From the NCBI GenBank assembly GCA_047601745.1, contig JASGIS010000001.1, positions 992,001-1,056,000 on the forward strand: 64,000 bases of DNA, in the 5' to 3' direction. Each line of letters begins with the position of its first letter. Positions within the stretch are counted from its first letter, which is position 1. Below, piece by piece: positions 7,010 to 16,232 of this stretch. Both the position numbers and the translations under genes were made by a program. The stretch comes from JAKPAM01 sp047601745 (GTDB lineage: Bacteria > Pseudomonadota > Gammaproteobacteria > Burkholderiales > Burkholderiaceae_E). The notes under the pieces are model-generated. The model was not told the origin of the DNA. It searched no databases and saw nothing but the letters and a program-made list of their open reading frames with translations.

Positions 7010-9343
7010 ATGAAACCCCTGCTCAAGCTGTTCGTCATCCTGCTGGCGTTGATGGGCTTGGGGCTCGCCGCGGGCGGGGGCTGGTTGCTGGCCCTGGGCG
7101 GCACGCCGTTCTATCTGCTGATCGGCCTCGTCTACCTGTGGAGCGCGGTCGGTCTCTGGCGCGGCCGCCGCCGCGGCGCGCTGGGCGTGGCGATCGGCGC
7201 CGTGCTGTGCCTGATCTGGGCCTTCTGGGAAAGCGGCACGCATTTCTGGGGACTGTTCCCGCGCGTGATGACCCCGCTGGCGCTGGCAGCGATCGCGCTG
7301 CTGCTCGCGCCGGCCGCCGACGTCGCGCCGCACGCGCGCGGCCGCTGGCGGGTCGCGGGGCTCGTGTTCGGCCTGGCCTTCATCGGCTTCTTCGCGGCGG
7401 CATTCGTGCCGCACGGCGTGGTCGAACCCGAACCCGGGACCGCCTACCAGGCGGCGGCCGGCGACAACACGCCGCGGGACTGGAGCGCCTACGGCCGGAC
7501 GACGGCCGGCTCGCGCGACGCGCCGTTCAACCAGATCAACCGGGACAACGTCGCGCAGTTGCGTCAGGCGTGGATCTACCGGACCGGCGATCTGCGGCCG
7601 GGCGTCGATCAGAACACCCCGCTGCAGATCGGTGAGCGCGTCTATAGCTGCACGCGGGCCAACCGCGTGATCGCGCTGGACGCCGACACCGGCAAGGAAC
7701 TCTGGACCTTCGATCCGCACGCCAAGGCGCCGTTCTGGCAGCGCTGCCGCGGCCTGGGCTTCTACCGGATGCCGCAGGCGACCACCGGCCCGGCCCCGAC
7801 GCCGGTCGCCGCCTGCCGTGAACGGATCATCGAAACCACGCAGGACGCCCGGCTGATCGCGCTCGACGCGCAGACCGGACAGCCTTGCGCCGATTTCGGC
7901 AAGCAGGGCACCGTCCAGCTTTCCGAAGGCATGGGCCAGGTGATCGCCGGCTTCTACTTCCAGACCTCGGCGCCGCTGGTGGCGCGCGATCTGGTCGTCA
8001 TCGGCGGCTGGGTGGTCGACAACCAGATGCGCGGCGAGCCCTCGGGCGTGATCCGCGCGTTCAGCGCCCAGACCGGCGAACTCGTCTGGGCCTGGGACCT
8101 GGGCAACCCGGAGATCACCCGCCTGCCGCCCGAAGGGCAGACCTATACGCGCGGCACGCCCAACATGTGGACGGCCGCCGCCTATGACGACCGGCTCGGG
8201 CTGATCTACGCGCCGCTGGGCAACGCCACGCCCGATTACTTCGGGATCGGCCGGCCGCCGCACTCCGATGAATACAACTCCAGCCTGGTCGCGCTCGACA
8301 TCACGACCGGCCGGCCGCGCTGGAAGTTCCAGACCGTCCATCACGATATCTGGGACTACGACCTGCCGTCGCAGCCGGCGTTGATCGACCTGCCCGACGG
8401 CCGCGGCGGCACCACGCCGGCCGTGCTGCAGGCCACCAAGCGCGGCCAGTTGTTCCTGCTCGATCGCGCGACCGGCGAGCCGCTGGCGCAGGTCGCCGAA
8501 AAGCCGGTGACCCAGCAGGGCGCGGTGCCCGAAGAGCATCTGTCGCCGACGCAGCCGTATTCGGTCGGCATGCCGACGATCGGCGCCGAACACCTCGACG
8601 AAACCAAGGCCTGGGGCATGACGCTGTTCGATCAGCTCGCCTGCCGGATCGCTTTCAAGAAGATGCGCTACGACGGCGATTTCACGCCGCCGGGCCTGCA
8701 GATGTCGATCGAGCAGCCCGGCAACGTCGGCGGCATGAACTGGGGCAGCGTCTCGGTCGATCCGGGCAAGCCGCGAGTGTTCGTCAACGACATCCGCGTG
8801 CCGAGCATCTTCCAGTTGATTCCCCGCGACGCCTACGTCGAATACGCGAAGGCCAATCCGACGGTCAGCGACGGGCATGGCCCGTCGGCCCAGCTCGGCA
8901 CGCCCTACGGCATGTACACGACGATCTGGACGTCGGCGCTGGGCGTGCCGTGCGTCGAGCCGCCGTTCGGAACGATCTCGGCCGTCGATCTGGACACGCG
9001 CCGGATCGCGTGGCAGGTCCCGGCCGGCACGGCCGAGCAGATCGGGCCGATGGGCGTCAAGCTGGGCCTGCCGATGAAGATGGGGATGCCCACCTACGGA
9101 GGCACGGTGGCGACGGCCGGCGGACTGGTGTTCTTCGCGGGCTTCCAGGACTACTACCTGCGCGCTTATGACGCGCAGACCGGCAAGGAGCTGTGGAAGC
9201 ATCCGCTGCCCGTCGGTGCCAGCGCCACGCCGATGACCTACGTGTCGCCGCGCACCCACAAGCAGTACGTGCTGATCTCGGCCGGCGGGTCGGCGTACTC
9301 GAAGGAGCTGGGCGACTATGTGATCGCGTTCGCGCTGCCTTGA
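7010..9343 (+). CDS. Membrane-bound PQQ-dependent dehydrogenase (glucose/quinate type)
   Basis: Quinoproteins of this family oxidise sugars or polyols on the periplasmic side and pass electrons to ubiquinone. The 777-residue protein starts at ATG 7010, preceded by GGAGGAA at 6997-7003. Residues 1-145 hold four or five hydrophobic segments, the membrane anchor. The remainder is a PQQ propeller with repeated strands such as YSCTRANRVIALDADTGKELW, VALDITTGRPRWKFQTVHHD and DAQTGKELWKHPLP. The region HHDIWDYDLPSQP and the segment GGMNWGSVSVDP are typical of the membrane glucose, quinate and glycerol dehydrogenases. Substrate cannot be assigned from sequence alone. No PQQ synthesis genes are in the window. 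Confidence 0.9.
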   Translation: MKPLLKLFVILLALMGLGLAAGGGWLLALGGTPFYLLIGLVYLWSAVGLWRGRRRGALGVAIGAVLCLIWAFWESGTHFWGLFPRVMTPLALAAIALLLAPAADVAPHARGRWRVAGLVFGLAFIGFFAAAFVPHGVVEPEPGTAYQAAAGDNTPRDWSAYGRTTAGSRDAPFNQINRDNVAQLRQAWIYRTGDLRPGVDQNTPLQIGERVYSCTRANRVIALDADTGKELWTFDPHAKAPFWQRCRGLGFYRMPQATTGPAPTPVAACRERIIETTQDARLIALDAQTGQPCADFGKQGTVQLSEGMGQVIAGFYFQTSAPLVARDLVVIGGWVVDNQMRGEPSGVIRAFSAQTGELVWAWDLGNPEITRLPPEGQTYTRGTPNMWTAAAYDDRLGLIYAPLGNATPDYFGIGRPPHSDEYNSSLVALDITTGRPRWKFQTVHHDIWDYDLPSQPALIDLPDGRGGTTPAVLQATKRGQLFLLDRATGEPLAQVAEKPVTQQGAVPEEHLSPTQPYSVGMPTIGAEHLDETKAWGMTLFDQLACRIAFKKMRYDGDFTPPGLQMSIEQPGNVGGMNWGSVSVDPGKPRVFVNDIRVPSIFQLIPRDAYVEYAKANPTVSDGHGPSAQLGTPYGMYTTIWTSALGVPCVEPPFGTISAVDLDTRRIAWQVPAGTAEQIGPMGVKLGLPMKMGMPTYGGTVATAGGLVFFAGFQDYYLRAYDAQTGKELWKHPLPVGASATPMTYVSPRTHKQYVLISAGGSAYSKELGDYVIAFALP

Positions 9344-9818
9344 CCGGGGTCTGTCCGACCGAGGACCGAGCCCGTACGAGGCCCCGTTCCCACCCGCGGC
9401 AGGGCGCTAATGGCGTAGACTGGCGCTTCGCTTTCGATCTCGTACCCGCTCGCCGCTCCGCCATGCCCGCCCTTGCCGACACCGCCGTCCCGCCCGCCCG
9501 CCAGGGCCGTCGCGCGCGCGGCATCGCCCGGGCACCCGGCATGCGCCCGCAGGCCGCGGCCTGCGCCGGTTCGAAAAAGAAACGACTGCTCATCTGACGG
9601 GCAGGTCGTCCCGTTGGGTGAGCGCCAACGGGACGGCGTCGATCCGCGATCGACCCGGGCGAGCCGCCTCACGCGCCTCCTCGCCCCTCGCACTCCCGCT
9701 GACGTCCCGGCCACGGAACGCGAATGTCGTCAGCCACCGTTCGCCGCGCGCGGTCCTGCCGTCGTCGAATCGACGGCGCCCGCGCGGCGTCAGCGCAAGC
9801 GCCCGAGGAGTGTGTTCG
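9344..9818. other. Intergenic 475 bases with one strong hairpin
   Basis: I see no convincing gene here. An open frame of 44 codons from 9463 is Arg/Ala-rich and has no ribosome site. The clearest structure is the inverted repeat at 9607-9635, listed separately. The end of the gap carries GAGGAG at 9805-9810, the ribosome site of the next gene. Confidence 0.6.
9607..9635. repeat. 11-bp stem, 7-base loop hairpin
   Basis: CGTCCCGTTGG at 9607-9617 pairs perfectly with CCAACGGGACG at 9625-9635 around GTGAGCG. No T-run follows directly on either strand. It may be a Rho-assisted terminator, an RNA-processing hairpin or an operator. It lies 184 bases before the dapA-like gene. Confidence 0.65.
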
Positions 9819-10754
9819 ATGTCCCAGTCCCAACCCTTGTCTCAGCCCCTGTCCCGACCCGTGCCCCTGCCGCGCCGCCAGGCCTTTTCCGGCCTGTGGG
9901 TGCCGATCGTTTCGCCGTTCCGCGACGGCCGCGTCGACCTGGCGGCCGCGCAGCGGCTCGTCGAGGGGCTCGTGCAATCGAAGTGCCGGGGCGTGATCGT
10001 CTGCGGTACCACCGGCGAGGCCGCGACGATGTCACTGGCCGAGCGGCGCGCGCTGCTCGACGCGGTGACGAGCGCGGCGCGCGGTCGCCTGCGCGTGGCG
10101 ATCGGCGTCGGCGGCAACGATACGCGCGCGGTCGCGGCCGAGGCGGCCGGATGGAGCGATACCGGCGTCGACGCGCTGCTGATCAGCGCCCCGGCCTATA
10201 CCCGTCCGTCGCAAGCCGGCATCCGCGCTCATTTCGAGGCGATCCTCGCGGCCGGCGATCGCCCGATCATCGTCTACAACGTCCCTTATCGAACCGGCGT
10301 CGACATCGACGTGGAAACGGTGCGCGCGCTGGCCGAACATCCGCGCATCGTCGCAATCAAGGAGTCGACCGGCGAACGGATCGACCGGCTGTTCGACCTG
10401 ATCCACGACACCGATATCGCGGTGCTGTGCGGCGAGGACAAGCTGGCGCTGACCGCGGCCTGCCTCGGCGCGCACGGCGCGATCCTGGCCGCCGCCAACG
10501 TCCGGCCGGATCTGTACGTGCGCGTCGCCGCCCTGGCGGACGAGGGTCGCATCGCCGACGCGCGAGCGCTGTTCGCGCGGCTGATGCCGCTGATCCGCCT
10601 GCTGTACGCCGAGCCGAACCCGTCGGTGATCAAGGCGGCGCTCGCGCATCAGGGGCTGATCGCCGATGAGCTGCGGCTGCCGATGGTGCCCGCGAGCGCC
10701 GTCACGCGCGAACGCCTGATCCCGGTGCTCGAGGACGTGCTGCGGCTGGACTGA
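9819..10754 (+). CDS. dapA: 4-hydroxy-tetrahydrodipicolinate synthase (DapA) family aldolase
   Basis: DapA condenses pyruvate with aspartate semialdehyde in lysine and cell-wall synthesis. The 311-residue protein starts at ATG 9819 with GAGGAG 8 bases upstream. It has the pyruvate-binding GTTGEAATMS motif, the Tyr of IIVYNVPYRTG, and the Schiff-base Lys in IVAIKESTGE. The usual pattern GCISVTANVAP is here GAILAAANVRP, a mild departure. The first 20 residues are a Ser/Gln/Pro-rich extension not usual in DapA. A related sugar-acid aldolase of the same superfamily is possible, because the gene stands alone, but the motif set favours DapA. Confidence 0.8.
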   Translation: MSQSQPLSQPLSRPVPLPRRQAFSGLWVPIVSPFRDGRVDLAAAQRLVEGLVQSKCRGVIVCGTTGEAATMSLAERRALLDAVTSAARGRLRVAIGVGGNDTRAVAAEAAGWSDTGVDALLISAPAYTRPSQAGIRAHFEAILAAGDRPIIVYNVPYRTGVDIDVETVRALAEHPRIVAIKESTGERIDRLFDLIHDTDIAVLCGEDKLALTAACLGAHGAILAAANVRPDLYVRVAALADEGRIADARALFARLMPLIRLLYAEPNPSVIKAALAHQGLIADELRLPMVPASAVTRERLIPVLEDVLRLD

Positions 10755-10790
10755 ACGCCCCCGGGACGAGCGCCCGCGTCGCGGCAGCCG

Positions 10791-12128
10791 TCAGGCCCGC
10801 GACGTCCCCAGCCCCGGCCACGCATTGCGTCCGAAGGCGCTCGCCCCCGCGCCGGCCCCCGCCACCCGCATCGGCTGCAGCACCACGTTCTCCAGATCGC
10901 TGAGCCGGATCTGGGTCAGGTTGTGCTGCCGCGAATCGGGCGCGATGCCGCCGAAGAAGAACACGCGCACGTGATGGCCGTCGCCCAGCGAACCGAGCAG
11001 TTGCGCGCGCAGCAGCCCGCTCAGCGGCGATGCGGCGATGCGCGCGTCGCTGATCCGCATGACGACCTCGTAGCGCTCGCCGTCGAGCACGATGCGATCG
11101 AAGAATCGCAGCACGTAGCCGCGCTCTTCGCGCATCACGCGCGCGCCGCCGACGCGCACCAGCGGCTCGTCGCTGTCCTGGTACCGGGCCAGCGGCTGGA
11201 TGAAGGCCGCGTACGACATCGCCCGCCCGCCCGGCAGGCGGATCAGCGCCTTTTGCCGGTCGACCGCGCCCAGCTCGGAATAGCAGGCGACGATGTCGGC
11301 GAGCCGGCGCGTCGGCAGCGAGCGCGTCAGCATCTGGTCGACCATCGCGGCGACGCGGGCGACGCGCTCGCCGTCGGACTCGCGCGGATCGGACCGTGCC
11401 GACGTATCCGCCGTCGCATCCGCCCCCGAGTTCGTCCCCGCGGTCGTCCCCGCATCCGCCGTCGCGTTCCCTGCTGCGTTTCCTCCCGCATCCGCCGTCG
11501 CGGCGCCGCCATCGCGCTGTCCGGCCTGGCGCGCGCTCATCGCCTCGATCGCCTGCTCGAGCGCGCGGATCGCTTCGTCGTCGTCCTTGAACGGCCCTAG
11601 TGCCGCCGGCGGCGTGCCCGCGTTCGCCGCGGGCACCGGGTCGGCGCCGGGCGTCAGCAGCCGCGCCGGCATGGCCTGGCGGGCGCGATCGGCCGGATCG
11701 ATCCGGCGATCGTCGGGCAGCAGCGCCGACAACGGCAGCACGCCGCCCACGGCCGGGTGGTAGACGTCGAAGACCTCGAACGCCTGCTTGGTCGAGAACC
11801 GCCGCGAGGCGTTCCAGTCGCCGGGCGGCCGCGGGTCGTTGCGGATCAGCGCCGACGCCTGCTCGCGCAGCACGTCCTCGCACATCGGGTCGTGCGGCGA
11901 CTGCGGCACCGACGCGAAATGCGCGGACACCGGGTAGGCATCGTCGAAGAAAAGACGATCGTCGTGGACGGCCGTCATCCGGGCGCCGGCGCGGGCCCGG
12001 CAGGCCGGATCCGCGCACTGGAACGTGAATCGGCGGCGCGGTTCGGGTTGTTCGAAATAGGCGGCCTGCACTTCGGCGATCGACACCGTGCGCTGCATTT
12101 CGACGCACCAGGCGCGCGAGGTTCTCAT
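10791..12128 (-). CDS. Unknown protein with Cys-rich N-terminus and Ala/Thr-rich linker
   Basis: I do not recognise this protein. It has 445 residues from ATG 12128, which has GGAAAG about 7 bases upstream; ATGs at 12146 and 12143 are alternatives. Residues 35-90 hold FQCADPACRARAG, later HFASVPQSPHDPMCEDV, a Cys/His spacing that could bind zinc. Residues about 170-250 are a low-complexity Ala/Thr/Gly/Asp linker. The C-terminal 180 residues look folded, with RFFDRIVLDGERYEVVMRI and HVRVFFFGGIAP. No membrane segment is evident. It faces minC across a gap of about 120 bases and converges on dapA. Confidence 0.7.
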   Translation of the reverse strand: MRTSRAWCVEMQRTVSIAEVQAAYFEQPEPRRRFTFQCADPACRARAGARMTAVHDDRLFFDDAYPVSAHFASVPQSPHDPMCEDVLREQASALIRNDPRPPGDWNASRRFSTKQAFEVFDVYHPAVGGVLPLSALLPDDRRIDPADRARQAMPARLLTPGADPVPAANAGTPPAALGPFKDDDEAIRALEQAIEAMSARQAGQRDGGAATADAGGNAAGNATADAGTTAGTNSGADATADTSARSDPRESDGERVARVAAMVDQMLTRSLPTRRLADIVACYSELGAVDRQKALIRLPGGRAMSYAAFIQPLARYQDSDEPLVRVGGARVMREERGYVLRFFDRIVLDGERYEVVMRISDARIAASPLSGLLRAQLLGSLGDGHHVRVFFFGGIAPDSRQHNLTQIRLSDLENVVLQPMRVAGAGAGASAFGRNAWPGLGTSRA

Positions 12129-12251
12129 GGCTTGTCTTTCCATCATGCGACGCGAAACAACGATATCACTGTCGCTCCGACTAACGTTTTTTCACTGTCG
12201 GTCGACCACGCTGTAAACTCCGCTCTTTATCTCTTCGACAAGAACACCGTG

Positions 12252-13196
12252 GTGAATCCGGCCCAGGGGCGCGCCAGCTTTGATCTGAAGGGCACCACCT
12301 TGCCATTGACGGCGGTGATGCTCAAGACGACCGACCTGATCACCTTGGCGAGTGATCTGGAATCACGGATGGCCGAGTCGCCCGACTATTTCGACCATGA
12401 TCCGGTGGTCATCGATCTGGCGGCGGTGCGGGCCGACGATGCGCCCGTCAACTTCGATTCGCTGATCGCGGTGCTGCGTAATTACCACATGGTACCGGTG
12501 GCGGCGCGCGGCGGGGGACCGAAGCAGATGCTGGCGGCCAGGGCCGCGGGCCTGTGCATGGCGCCCGATACGCCGGTGCGCGCCGGCGGCTCGCGCGTGG
12601 ACGCGGACGCCGGTCCCGGTCACGGCCCCGCCGAGGTCGACGCCCCGGTCACGGGCGCCGCGGGGCCGGCCGCTCCGCTCGCGACGCCGGCGGCGGCAGC
12701 GGCCGTCGTCGCCGAGACCGAGGCCGTCGATCCGCTGGCGGGCGCGGTCGGCACGATCGTCGTCGAACCGGCCGTCGAGATCCGCGAAGTCGTCGTCGAA
12801 CCGGCCATCGAGATCCGCGAAGTCATCCGCGAGGTGGTTCGCGAAGTCGAGGTGCCGGTCGGCAACGTGCCGACGCTGGTCATCGACAAGCCGCTGCGCT
12901 CAGGCCAGCAGGTCTATGCGCGCGGCGCCGACCTGATCGTGCTGGCCGCGGTCAGCTTCGGCGCCGAGGTCATGGCCGACGGCAACATCCACGTATACGG
13001 GCCGCTGCGCGGGCGCGCGCTCGCCGGCGTGCTCGGCGATACCAACGCGCGCATCTTCACCACCTGCCTCGAACCGCAATTGATCTCGATCGCGGGCATC
13101 TATCGCACCACCGAAGTACCGATCGCCGACGACGTGGCCGGCAAGCCGGCGCAGGTCAAGCTCGTCGGCGAGAAAATCATCATCGACCCTCTCTGA
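12252..13196 (+). CDS. minC: Septum-site inhibitor MinC, with long repetitive linker
   Basis: MinC blocks FtsZ assembly away from midcell and is carried to the membrane by MinD. The start is a GTG at 12252 (or 12249) without an obvious ribosome site. Residues 1-105 are the FtsZ-inhibiting domain. Residues about 205-314 are the beta-helical domain, including the RSGQ motif used to bind MinD and VYGPLRGRALAGVLGD. Between them is an unusually long linker of about 95 residues, ending in a repeated motif (VEPAVEIREV, VEPAIEIREV, then IREVVREVEV). At 314 residues it exceeds the common 230-270. First gene of minCDE. Confidence 0.95.
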   Translation: MNPAQGRASFDLKGTTLPLTAVMLKTTDLITLASDLESRMAESPDYFDHDPVVIDLAAVRADDAPVNFDSLIAVLRNYHMVPVAARGGGPKQMLAARAAGLCMAPDTPVRAGGSRVDADAGPGHGPAEVDAPVTGAAGPAAPLATPAAAAAVVAETEAVDPLAGAVGTIVVEPAVEIREVVVEPAIEIREVIREVVREVEVPVGNVPTLVIDKPLRSGQQVYARGADLIVLAAVSFGAEVMADGNIHVYGPLRGRALAGVLGDTNARIFTTCLEPQLISIAGIYRTTEVPIADDVAGKPAQVKLVGEKIIIDPL

Positions 13197-13253
13197 TCGG
13201 TTTCGTCCCGACAGACAACGACCAGACACAGCATTCGGAAGGATCTACCAGAC

Positions 13254-14069
13254 ATGACCAAGATCGTCGTCGTGACATCCGGCAAGGGTGGAGTCGGCAA
13301 GACCACGACCAGCGCCAGTTTCGCGTCGGGGCTGGCCCTGCGCGGCCATAAGACCGCGGTCATCGATTTCGACGTCGGGCTGCGCAACCTGGATCTGATC
13401 ATGGGTTGCGAGCGCCGCGTCGTCTACGACCTGATCAACGTGATCCACGGCGAGGCCAACCTGCGCCAGGCGCTGATCAAGGACAAGACCTGCGAGAACC
13501 TGTTCGTGCTGGCGGCCTCGCAGACGCGCGACAAGGATGCGCTGACCAAGGACGGCGTCGAGCGCGTGTTCGAAGAACTCAAGTCGATGGGATTCGAATA
13601 CATCATCTGCGATTCGCCGGCGGGCATCGAGTCGGGCGCGCTGCTGGCGATGCATTTCGCCGACGAGGCGCTGGTGGTGACCAATCCGGAGGTGTCGTCG
13701 GTGCGCGACTCGGACCGGATCCTCGGCATGCTGGGCTCCAAGACCAAGCGCGCGATCGAAGGCGGCGATCCGATCAAGGAATACCTGTTGGTGACGCGCT
13801 ACAACCCGAATCGCGTCGAGGACGGCCAGATGCTGTCGCTGACCGACATCCAGGACATCCTGCGCATTCCGTTCATCGGCGTGATCCCCGAGTCCGAAGC
13901 CGTGCTGCAGGCTTCCAACCAGGGCATGCCGGCGATCCACGCGCAAGGCGCCGACGTGTCCGAGGCGTACAAGGACGTGGTGGCCCGCTTCCTCGGCGAG
14001 CGCAAGCCGATGCGCTTCATCACCGCGCAGAAGCAAGGCTTCTTCAAGCGCATCTTCGGTGGGAGGTGA
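13254..14069 (+). CDS. minD: Septum-site ATPase MinD
   Basis: MinD is a membrane-binding ATPase that recruits MinC and is released by MinE, giving pole-to-pole oscillation. The 271-residue protein starts with the deviant Walker A motif GKGGVGKTT (residues 10-18). It has the DFDVGLRNLD and CDSPAGIESGA motifs typical of MinD. The C-terminus QKQGFFKRIFGGR is the amphipathic membrane-targeting helix. It follows minC by 57 bases, with GGAAGGA upstream of the ATG, and its end carries the ribosome site for minE. Confidence 0.97.
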   Translation: MTKIVVVTSGKGGVGKTTTSASFASGLALRGHKTAVIDFDVGLRNLDLIMGCERRVVYDLINVIHGEANLRQALIKDKTCENLFVLAASQTRDKDALTKDGVERVFEELKSMGFEYIICDSPAGIESGALLAMHFADEALVVTNPEVSSVRDSDRILGMLGSKTKRAIEGGDPIKEYLLVTRYNPNRVEDGQMLSLTDIQDILRIPFIGVIPESEAVLQASNQGMPAIHAQGADVSEAYKDVVARFLGERKPMRFITAQKQGFFKRIFGGR

Positions 14070-14074
14070 GTCCG

Positions 14075-14344
14075 ATGTCGCTGCTCTCTTTCCTGCTCGG
14101 GGAAAAGAAGAAGACCACCGCCAAGGTCGCCAAGGAGCGCCTGCAGATCATCCTGGCGCACGAACGGTCCGGACACGGCCCGCGCGCCGACTACCTGCCC
14201 GACCTGCAGCGCGAACTGGTCGCGGTGATCTCGAAGTACGTGTCGATCAACTCCGACGACATCAAGGTCCACCTCGAGCGCCAGGACAACCTCGACGTGC
14301 TCGAGGTCAAGATCGAGCTGCCCGAAACGCCGGTGGCGCGCTGA
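14075..14344 (+). CDS. minE: Cell-division topological specificity factor MinE
   Basis: MinE stimulates MinD ATPase and confines MinC-MinD to the poles. The protein has 89 residues, the normal size. It begins MSLLSFLLGEKKK (membrane-targeting segment), then AKERLQIILAHERS, the MinD-interacting helix/strand, then LQRELVAVISKYVSI, the topological-specificity domain. ATG 14075 lies 5 bases after the minD stop, and GGGAGG at 14061-14066 inside the end of minD serves as ribosome site. Last gene of the operon; a 15-bp repeat array follows. Confidence 0.96.
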   Translation: MSLLSFLLGEKKKTTAKVAKERLQIILAHERSGHGPRADYLPDLQRELVAVISKYVSINSDDIKVHLERQDNLDVLEVKIELPETPVAR

Positions 14345-14363
14345 GCTGAGCGTCCCGGCCGGC

Positions 14364-14453
14364 GCGTCGTTCAAGCACGCGTCGTTCAAGCACGCGCCGT
14401 TCAGGCACGCGTCGTTCAGGCACGCGTCGTTCAGGCACGCGTCGTTCAGGCGC
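14364..14453. repeat. Six 15-bp tandem repeats between minE and ptsI
   Basis: Six contiguous 15-bp units run from 14364 with consensus GCGTCGTTCAGGCAC. The first two carry AAG for AGG, the third GCGCCG, and the last ends CGC. The last unit (14439-14453) contains the stop codon of ptsI (14448-14446, minus strand), so the array is copies of the 3' end of ptsI laid down beyond its stop. There are no spacers. Confidence 0.92.
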
Positions 14454-16185
14454 GCGCCGGCTCGCCGCGTCCGTCGTCGCGCAGCCGCGCCAGCGCGCCG
14501 GCCACCTTGGTCGGCTCGTCCTGACCCAGCAGGCGCGCGACCTTGGGCTGCAACTGCCCGATGTCGGCCAGCAGCACCTCGCGCTTGACGCGCAGCAGGC
14601 TGGCCGAATGCATCGAGAAGATCGTCAGGCCCATGCCCAGCAGCAGCCGCGTGGCGTTCCAGTCGCCGGCCAGTTCGCCGCACACCGATACCGGCTTGTC
14701 GGCCCGCCGCGCCGCGCGGATCGTCATCGCGATCAGTTGCAGCACGGCCGGATGGTAGGGATCGTACAGCGACGCGATCGCGTGGTCGGCGCGGTCGATC
14801 GCCAGCGTGTACTGGATCAGGTCGTTGGTGCCGATCGACAGGAAGTCGAGCCGGCGCACGAACATCGACGCCGTCAGCGCCGCCGCCGGCACCTCGATCA
14901 TGCCGCCGACCGGCACGTGCTCGCCGCGGGCGATGCCGCGCTCGTCCAGTTGCGAACGGGCCAGCTCGATCAGCCGCAGCGCATGGTCGATCTCGTGCCC
15001 GTGCGCGAGCATCGGGATCAGCAGGCGAACCGGCCCGTGCGCCGACGCGCGCAGGATCGCGCGCAACTGCGTCAGGAACATCAGCGGCTGCGCCAGGCAG
15101 AAACGGATCGCGCGCAGGCCCAGCGCCGGGTTGGTCGCGACGGCCCCGCCGACGTCGGTCTGCAGCGTCTTGTCGGCGCCGACGTCCAGCGTGCGGATCG
15201 TCACCGGCCGCCCTTTCATGCCCTCGACGGCCAGCCGGTACGCCTCGTACTGCTCGTCCTCGCCCGGCAGCTCGCTGCGGTTCAGGAACAGGAACTCGGA
15301 CCGGAAAAGCCCGATACCCGCGGCGCCGGCCTCGAACGCCTGGCGCGACTCCTCGGGCAGCTCGATGTTGGCCTGCAGCGTGATCGGCACGCCGTCGAGC
15401 GTGCGCGCGGGCACGTTCAACAGCCGCTTGAGCCGTTCGCGCTCGAGCTGGTCGGCCGCCTGGCGGTGCCGGAACTCGGCCAGCAGCGTCTCGTCGGGCG
15501 CCACGTACAGCACGCCGGCCTCGCCGTCGAGGATCAGCCAGTCGTCGTCATGGATCAGTTCGGCCGCGCAGCGCAGCCCGACGACGGCCGGCACGTTCAT
15601 GCTGCGCGCGAGGATCGCCGTGTGCGAGGTCGTGCCGCCCAGATCGATGCCGAAGCCGATCGCGCGCTTGAGCATCAGCATGTCGGCCGGCGCGATGTCG
15701 TTGGCGATGATGATCGCCGGATCGCCGCTGCCCAGCGGATGCGTGGTCGAGCCCGACAACGCCTTGAGCACGCGGGCCGCGATCTGGCGCACGTCCTGGC
15801 CGCGCTCGCGCAGGTACGCGTCCTCGAACTCCTCGAACTGCTCGGCCAGCAGGCCGGCCCGGTTGGCCAGCGCCCATTCGGCGTTGACCGTCTGTTCGCG
15901 GATCATCCGGATCGCTTCTTCGCCGAGCAGCGGATCGTCGAGGATCATCCGGTGCGCGTCGAGCAGCGCCTCGGCCTCGTGCGGCGCGTCGGCCGGCAGA
16001 TGGGCGCTGATGACGGCCAGTTCCTCGCGCACGGCGGCCTGCGCGGCCATCAGCCGCAGCACCTCGGGTTCGACCTGCTCGACGTTCAGGCGGATGCGCT
16101 CGGCGTCGAGCCGGTTCGGCTCGAGCACGCGCGCGCGGCCGATGACGATGCCGCCGCCGATCGGCGTGCCGTGCAGGCTGAACAT
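14446..16185 (-). CDS. ptsI: PTS enzyme I (phosphoenolpyruvate-protein phosphotransferase)
   Basis: Enzyme I takes phosphate from phosphoenolpyruvate and passes it to HPr. The 579-residue protein starts at ATG 16185 (MFSLHGTPIGGGIVIGRA). The phosphorylated His lies in GGTTSHTAILAR, about residue 195. The PEP-binding barrel shows GIGLFRSEFLFL, TLDVGADK and the C-terminal SIGTNDLIQYTLA with VSVCGELAGD. The gene follows ptsH by 47 bases. No sugar-specific IIB/IIC genes are near, so the chain probably serves regulation through EIIA rather than sugar uptake, as in other betaproteobacteria with this gene order. Confidence 0.95.
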   Translation of the reverse strand: MFSLHGTPIGGGIVIGRARVLEPNRLDAERIRLNVEQVEPEVLRLMAAQAAVREELAVISAHLPADAPHEAEALLDAHRMILDDPLLGEEAIRMIREQTVNAEWALANRAGLLAEQFEEFEDAYLRERGQDVRQIAARVLKALSGSTTHPLGSGDPAIIIANDIAPADMLMLKRAIGFGIDLGGTTSHTAILARSMNVPAVVGLRCAAELIHDDDWLILDGEAGVLYVAPDETLLAEFRHRQAADQLERERLKRLLNVPARTLDGVPITLQANIELPEESRQAFEAGAAGIGLFRSEFLFLNRSELPGEDEQYEAYRLAVEGMKGRPVTIRTLDVGADKTLQTDVGGAVATNPALGLRAIRFCLAQPLMFLTQLRAILRASAHGPVRLLIPMLAHGHEIDHALRLIELARSQLDERGIARGEHVPVGGMIEVPAAALTASMFVRRLDFLSIGTNDLIQYTLAIDRADHAIASLYDPYHPAVLQLIAMTIRAARRADKPVSVCGELAGDWNATRLLLGMGLTIFSMHSASLLRVKREVLLADIGQLQPKVARLLGQDEPTKVAGALARLRDDGRGEPARA

Positions 16186-16232
16186 CGGGGTCACGGTCGG
16201 CGGTCGCACGTCGCTCACCACTGGCCCGCGGC

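Noticed and set aside
9463..9597. A 44-codon frame before dapA
   Set aside because: Arg/Ala-rich, no ribosome site, no features; ordinary chance frame in GC-rich sequence.
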